Position numbers and translations under genes: made by a program
From: Phycisphaerales bacterium
Lineage (GTDB): Bacteria > Planctomycetota > Phycisphaerae > Phycisphaerales > SM1A02
DNA: 64,000 bases
Assembly: GCA_022446885.1 (NCBI GenBank)
Contig: JAKVBU010000011.1
Coordinates: 62,001 to 126,000, forward strand
Direction: 5' to 3'
Shown here: positions 60,289 through 64,000 of the stretch, in pieces
Layout of the letters: every line of letters begins with the position of its first letter
Position numbering within the stretch: position 1 is the stretch's first letter
Notes under the pieces: model-generated
What the model was told of the DNA's origin: nothing
Database searches by the model: none
What the model saw: only the letters and a program-made list of their open reading frames with translations

Positions 60289-63200
60289 ATGCTGCTGCGT
60301 TCAATGACGACAACGCTGTCGGGACTGCTGGTGATCGGCGCGGTGCACGCCCATCAGCGGAGCCCTGTACGGGCGAAGCCTCGGCCGATGTCTCCAATCG
60401 ATCTGCTCCAGCGAGCCCCGGCAAAGCCAGCCAAGCCCTCATTCGAACTACAGTCGAATCTGCCAGCGGCACCACGACAAGGCACACTTCGCATCGACGG
60501 CATCGTGCCCGGTGAGCGACTCGGCGGCGCAGTCGCCATCGACGACTCCAATCTCCTCATTGGGGTGTATAGCGCCGACCGGCCAATCGGCATTGCAGAC
60601 TTCAGTTCCGGCGCAGGCGCTGGCACTGTGCAGGCCCACACATTTTCAGGCACGCTCTGGCCCACCGATGACGTTCTCGCCCCGGGCAGCGAGGGACGAA
60701 TCGTGATCGACGAGGCCGAAGTAGCCGACGACGCCTTCGGACGATCAGTTGACATCGATGGAACGACTGCCATCACTGGCATGCCCGGCGACGATCAGGC
60801 CGCAGGTTGGGCCGGGGCCGGCGCTGTACTTGAGCGTTCCGGCAGCGGCTGGCGGGTCGCGAGCAAACTGGTTCCTAACACAGGCCAGTTGGGGGTCAAC
60901 TCTGTGTCCGGCTGGCAGGTGGGCCGATCCGTCGCCATCGACGGTGACATCATTGCGTTGGGGGCCCCGAGAGCGAGTTTCGCCGGCAAGACTGGCCAGC
61001 AGTATGCCGAAGCCGGTGCAGTCCTGATCTATCGGCGACAAGGCACGGGATGGGCCTTCGAGGCCATGTTGACCTCGGCCACACCGGGCAACTTCGAGCA
61101 ATTCGGCCTGAGCATCGATCTCGATGCGGGCATGCTCGTGGTTGGCATTCCCAATGCCGATTCAACCAGCGACAGCAATGGCAATCAAGGTGCAATTGAG
61201 GTCTTCAGTTCCTCAAGCGGCCAGTGGCAGCGCCTCAACCGGATGCAGTCACCCGTGTTCACAACACCGGGCGCGAGATTTGGTGCATCGGTCGCCATCA
61301 ATGGCAGCTCGATCGCGGTTGGCGAACCAGGATTCGCTGTGGAGCGAGGTCGGGCATGGGTGCTCGAACAGGCGTTCGACGGCGACACAGACTGGACACA
61401 GGTCACATCACTCGACCTGCTGGTGGCTACACCGCCGGGCATTCCCGGTGGCGCCATGATGGGCTCATCAATTGCCATGACGGACTGCACCGTGGTCGTG
61501 GGCGGACCCGGAAATGGTGTTGTTGAGTCGTTCACCGGTCAGGTGTGGGCATTCACGAGGGCTGCAAACAGCGCCGACTCCTGGTCCTACTTGAACATAG
61601 GCCTGGTGGGGCAGGAACCCGGAGACGGATACGGCGACGCGGTTGCGGTCAGCAGCTCGTTCATCGCCGTTGGCGCCTGGCTGGGTGGGGCGGATGATGC
61701 CGGGTCGGTGTCCCTGGTGCACGTCTCATGTGACTGCGACGGCGATGGTGTGCCCGACATTGAACAAATTGCGCTTGATGGTGAGCTCGACTGCAATGGC
61801 GACGGCATGATCGACAGTTGCCAACTCGTATTCGATCCTGCACTCGATTGCGACTCCAATGGTGTGCTCGACGACTGCCAGTTCGAACCACCTGGAGCGT
61901 TCGAGTGGCCCGTGACGGCTGGTGGAAACGGCAATTACTACCGGGTGTTCACCCCAAGTTCGCCAATCGACCGAGCAACCGCCGTTTCGCTCGCTGAGGC
62001 TGCTGGCGGAGGCTTGGCCTCGCTCGACGCAACCCTCGAGGCCGCATGGGTCGCAACTCGATCGGAGCATGATCCCGATGAAGACGGCACGCTCTGGCTT
62101 GGTGCCTCACAGAGCCCCACTGCCACCCAGCCCGAGAGCGGATGGGCTTGGGATGACGCCATGCCCTGGTCCTACAGCGCATGGGCCACAGGTATGCCCG
62201 ATGATCTCGACGGCGTCGAGGATCACGAGGCCGACGCGCTGATCGTGTCGGAGGCCTCGGGCACACTGTGGGTTTGGGCTGACATCAACGAGACATCCAC
62301 GGCCGACGGGCTCGTCATCGAATACAAGCCAAACTGCGATAGAGATGCGGCGCTGGACGCCTGCCAAATCGCTGAAGACCCCTCCCTTGATTGCGATCTC
62401 GATGGACGGCTGGACAGTTGCCAATTGGAAGAAGGGTCTGGCTCCGACTGCGACAACAATGGCCAGCTCGATAGTTGTGACATTGTCGCCGGGCTGGCCG
62501 AAGACTGTGATGAAGACGGCATCATCGACAGCTGCGCTTTGGGTAACGGTTCGGCTCAAGACTGCAATGCCAACGGGCTGCCCGATGCCTGCGACATTCT
62601 CGAGGGCACCAGCGACGACATCGACGGCGACGGCATCCCTGATGAATGCCAGGAACTGAGCATCAACGAGGTGCTCAGTGAGCCTTCAGACCTCAATGGC
62701 GACGGGTTCGCTGACGCTTCCGACACCTTCGTTGAGATCCTCAACCGAACCGGCGACGAGATCGACCTCAGCGGGTGGAGATTGACGCTGGACGGCAGCA
62801 CATGGCACGTCTTCCCCGAAGACAGCCTCATCGCGGAGGGATGCGTTGGGGTAGTCACCGGTGGTGGCAGCCCCACTGAGACGGCATTCGGAACCGGCCT
62901 GCTCCAAGCCGCCACTTGGGGCTTCCTGTACCAGATTCCCGACCCGGGTGATGGCACGACACACACCGTCGCGCTGCGTGACGCCGACAACCAGTTTGTC
63001 ACCAGCCTCACATACAGCAGTGCCGTCAGTGGCGTTGGCATCTCTTCCGTTCGTTGCCCTGACATCACCGGCCCCGTCACGGATCATTGGACGTGCTCGG
63101 GCATCTCGAACTCACCGGGGCGTGATGTCAACGGCACGCTGCTCAGTGGCTGCCCGGCCCCGGAGAACGATCCCGACGGCGATGGAATACTCGACCCCTT

Positions 63201-63741
63201 CGACAACTGTCCCAATCACGCCAACTTCAATCAGGCGGATTGCGATGGCGATGGCATCGGCGACGCCTGCGCCGTTGCGATGGGCGTAGACAGCGACTGC
63301 GATGGAAATGGAGAGCCGGACACCTGCGAGTTGCTCGATGGGACGATGGAAGATTGCAACGCCAACGGCCTCCCGGACATTTGTGAGATCGCAAACGATC
63401 CGCAACTCGACTGCAATGAGTCTGGATGGCTGGACGACTGTGAGATCGCCTGGGGATGGGAAACGGATTGCAACGAGAACAATCTTGTGGACTGGTGCGA
63501 GCTCGACGAGATTGGTGGCGACTGCGACTTCGACGGCATTCTTGATGTCTGCGAAGATCCCGGCGACGTGGAAGGTGGCCCGGATCTCAATGGCGACTGC
63601 CTGGTCGACGTGCAAGACCTGGTCATCGTGCTCAATGACCTCGGGTGTCAGGCACCAGCCTTTTGTATCGGCGACATCGATGGCGATGGCGACACCGACA
63701 CGTACGACCTGCTGCTGATCTACGAACAGATCAACGGCTGA
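60289..63741 (+). CDS. Giant secreted protein: FG-GAP, C-type-lectin-like, lamin-tail-like and dockerin-like domains
   Basis: A protein of 1150 residues. Signal peptide (TTTLSGLLVIGAVHA); FG-GAP-type repeats to about 475 (FGRSVDIDGTTAITGMPGDD pattern); calcium-type repeats DCNGDGMIDSCQ (480-535 and 680-790); C-type lectin-like domain about 535-680 (YYRVFTP...LWLGASQSPT...LWVWADI); lamin-tail-like domain about 790-935 (INEVLSEPSDLNGDG...VEILNRTGDEIDLSGWRLTL); more repeats with paired Cys; and a C-terminal dockerin-like pair (PDLNGDCLVDVQDLVIVL; DIDGDGDTDTYDLLLI). An adhesion or glycan-binding surface protein is likely. The 3' end overlaps the cysteine desulfurase gene by 11 bases. Confidence 0.85.
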   Translation: MLLRSMTTTLSGLLVIGAVHAHQRSPVRAKPRPMSPIDLLQRAPAKPAKPSFELQSNLPAAPRQGTLRIDGIVPGERLGGAVAIDDSNLLIGVYSADRPIGIADFSSGAGAGTVQAHTFSGTLWPTDDVLAPGSEGRIVIDEAEVADDAFGRSVDIDGTTAITGMPGDDQAAGWAGAGAVLERSGSGWRVASKLVPNTGQLGVNSVSGWQVGRSVAIDGDIIALGAPRASFAGKTGQQYAEAGAVLIYRRQGTGWAFEAMLTSATPGNFEQFGLSIDLDAGMLVVGIPNADSTSDSNGNQGAIEVFSSSSGQWQRLNRMQSPVFTTPGARFGASVAINGSSIAVGEPGFAVERGRAWVLEQAFDGDTDWTQVTSLDLLVATPPGIPGGAMMGSSIAMTDCTVVVGGPGNGVVESFTGQVWAFTRAANSADSWSYLNIGLVGQEPGDGYGDAVAVSSSFIAVGAWLGGADDAGSVSLVHVSCDCDGDGVPDIEQIALDGELDCNGDGMIDSCQLVFDPALDCDSNGVLDDCQFEPPGAFEWPVTAGGNGNYYRVFTPSSPIDRATAVSLAEAAGGGLASLDATLEAAWVATRSEHDPDEDGTLWLGASQSPTATQPESGWAWDDAMPWSYSAWATGMPDDLDGVEDHEADALIVSEASGTLWVWADINETSTADGLVIEYKPNCDRDAALDACQIAEDPSLDCDLDGRLDSCQLEEGSGSDCDNNGQLDSCDIVAGLAEDCDEDGIIDSCALGNGSAQDCNANGLPDACDILEGTSDDIDGDGIPDECQELSINEVLSEPSDLNGDGFADASDTFVEILNRTGDEIDLSGWRLTLDGSTWHVFPEDSLIAEGCVGVVTGGGSPTETAFGTGLLQAATWGFLYQIPDPGDGTTHTVALRDADNQFVTSLTYSSAVSGVGISSVRCPDITGPVTDHWTCSGISNSPGRDVNGTLLSGCPAPENDPDGDGILDPFDNCPNHANFNQADCDGDGIGDACAVAMGVDSDCDGNGEPDTCELLDGTMEDCNANGLPDICEIANDPQLDCNESGWLDDCEIAWGWETDCNENNLVDWCELDEIGGDCDFDGILDVCEDPGDVEGGPDLNGDCLVDVQDLVIVLNDLGCQAPAFCIGDIDGDGDTDTYDLLLIYEQING

Positions 63742-64000
63742 TCGCTTCAAACGCCTTGATTGCACGCTCGACACATGCCGCGGTTGTGTGTGCCCCGAGA
63801 CTCAGTCGAACCGCTGCAGATGCCGCCGCTTCGCTCAGCCCCATCGCGGCGAGTACATGGCTGGGGCCTGGTTGAGCGGATGAACAAGCCGCCCCGGTGC
63901 TGCATGCCACATCAGGCAGGAGTTGGGGCACCGGCTCAGGCCGCCCGATTGCCAGCGAGCAGTTTGTGATGCCAGGAAGCCGCGCTGCCCCATCGCCATT
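63731..64000 (-). CDS. NifS/IscS-type cysteine desulfurase, 5' part outside window
   Basis: Only the C-terminal 89 residues are visible. CSTGAACSS has the catalytic Cys in the group I loop (SSGSACSS-like), followed by PSHVLAAMGLSEAAASAAVRLSLGAHTT, matching NifS/IscS. It differs from SufS near the window start, so the genome has at least two desulfurases. The enzyme may serve thiouridine or another sulfur pathway rather than Fe-S assembly. Nothing of its upstream context can be seen. Confidence 0.9.
   Translation of the reverse strand, partial: NGDGAARLPGITNCSLAIGRPEPVPQLLPDVACSTGAACSSAQPGPSHVLAAMGLSEAAASAAVRLSLGAHTTAACVERAIKAFEAISR

Noticed and set aside
61730-63560. Repeats resembling a CRISPR array
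   Set aside because: The repetition follows codons for DCNxNGxxDxC units inside an open reading frame; repeat lengths and spacers are irregular.

Overview
The window comes from a bacterium of the phylum Planctomycetota, most probably the class Phycisphaerae. No 16S gene is present, so this rests on gene content: secreted proteins ending in Cys-flanked dockerin-like calcium motifs, a Cys-rich repeat preceding one of them, an LpxC-FabZ fusion, the SufBCDS-SufT-Rieske order, very compact operons, and many proteins related to known families only by short motifs. Base composition looks GC-rich and even. I saw no insertion sequence, prophage, integron or CRISPR array; this reads as core chromosome.

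Layout. 1-7028: a cut-off membrane cytochrome c, then the Fe-S cluster assembly locus (A-type carrier divergent from sufB-sufC-sufD-sufS-sufT-Rieske ferredoxin). 7034-11140: two secreted proteins, moaA and a DUF368 lipid-carrier transporter. 11141-11862: a non-coding island with two related C/U-rich candidate small RNAs, each ending in a perfect terminator. 11863-22568: housekeeping genes (dut, bshB1, truA, two VTT/DedA membrane proteins, glycerate kinase, UDP-sugar pyrophosphorylase, phoU, pdxJ, Nudix). 22554-27209: a compact sialic-acid utilisation locus (epimerase, aldolase, and a kelch mutarotase fused to a Na+ symporter). 27227-34728: a hexose phosphomutase, a PTPS-like protein and a pilus/type II secretion operon (pilT, gspF, three pseudopilin-like proteins). 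34837-39073: a lipoprotein, a 1149-residue beta-propeller protein and an extremely acidic small protein. 39084-47067: the outer-membrane locus bamA-ompH-ompH-lpxD-lpxC/fabZ-lpxA with a second lpxD divergent from bamA. 47049-50002: gcvT, a primary-type sigma factor and a UVR-domain protein. 49987-54609: an ExbB-ExbD-ExbD motor operon with a TonB-like-anchored VWA protein and a large secreted repeat protein. 54666-60203: DoxX, tRNA-Leu(UAG), class II DAHP synthase, a ZIP-like transporter and a ketosynthase pair of which one member has lost all three catalytic residues. 60289-64000: a 1150-residue secreted multi-domain protein and the 3' end of a NifS-type cysteine desulfurase.

Recurring themes. 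Genes inside operons commonly share 1-4 bases (ATGA, GTGA or TGATG). At the heads of at least twelve transcription units a TAnnnT hexamer lies only 6-9 bases before the start codon, which implies leaderless or nearly leaderless mRNAs. In the sialate locus two such hexamers on opposite strands share a CTAG core inside a 25-base intergenic gap. The most novel-looking items are the paired small RNAs, the VWA-ExbBD operon, the catalytically dead ketosynthase partner and the kelch-symporter fusion.
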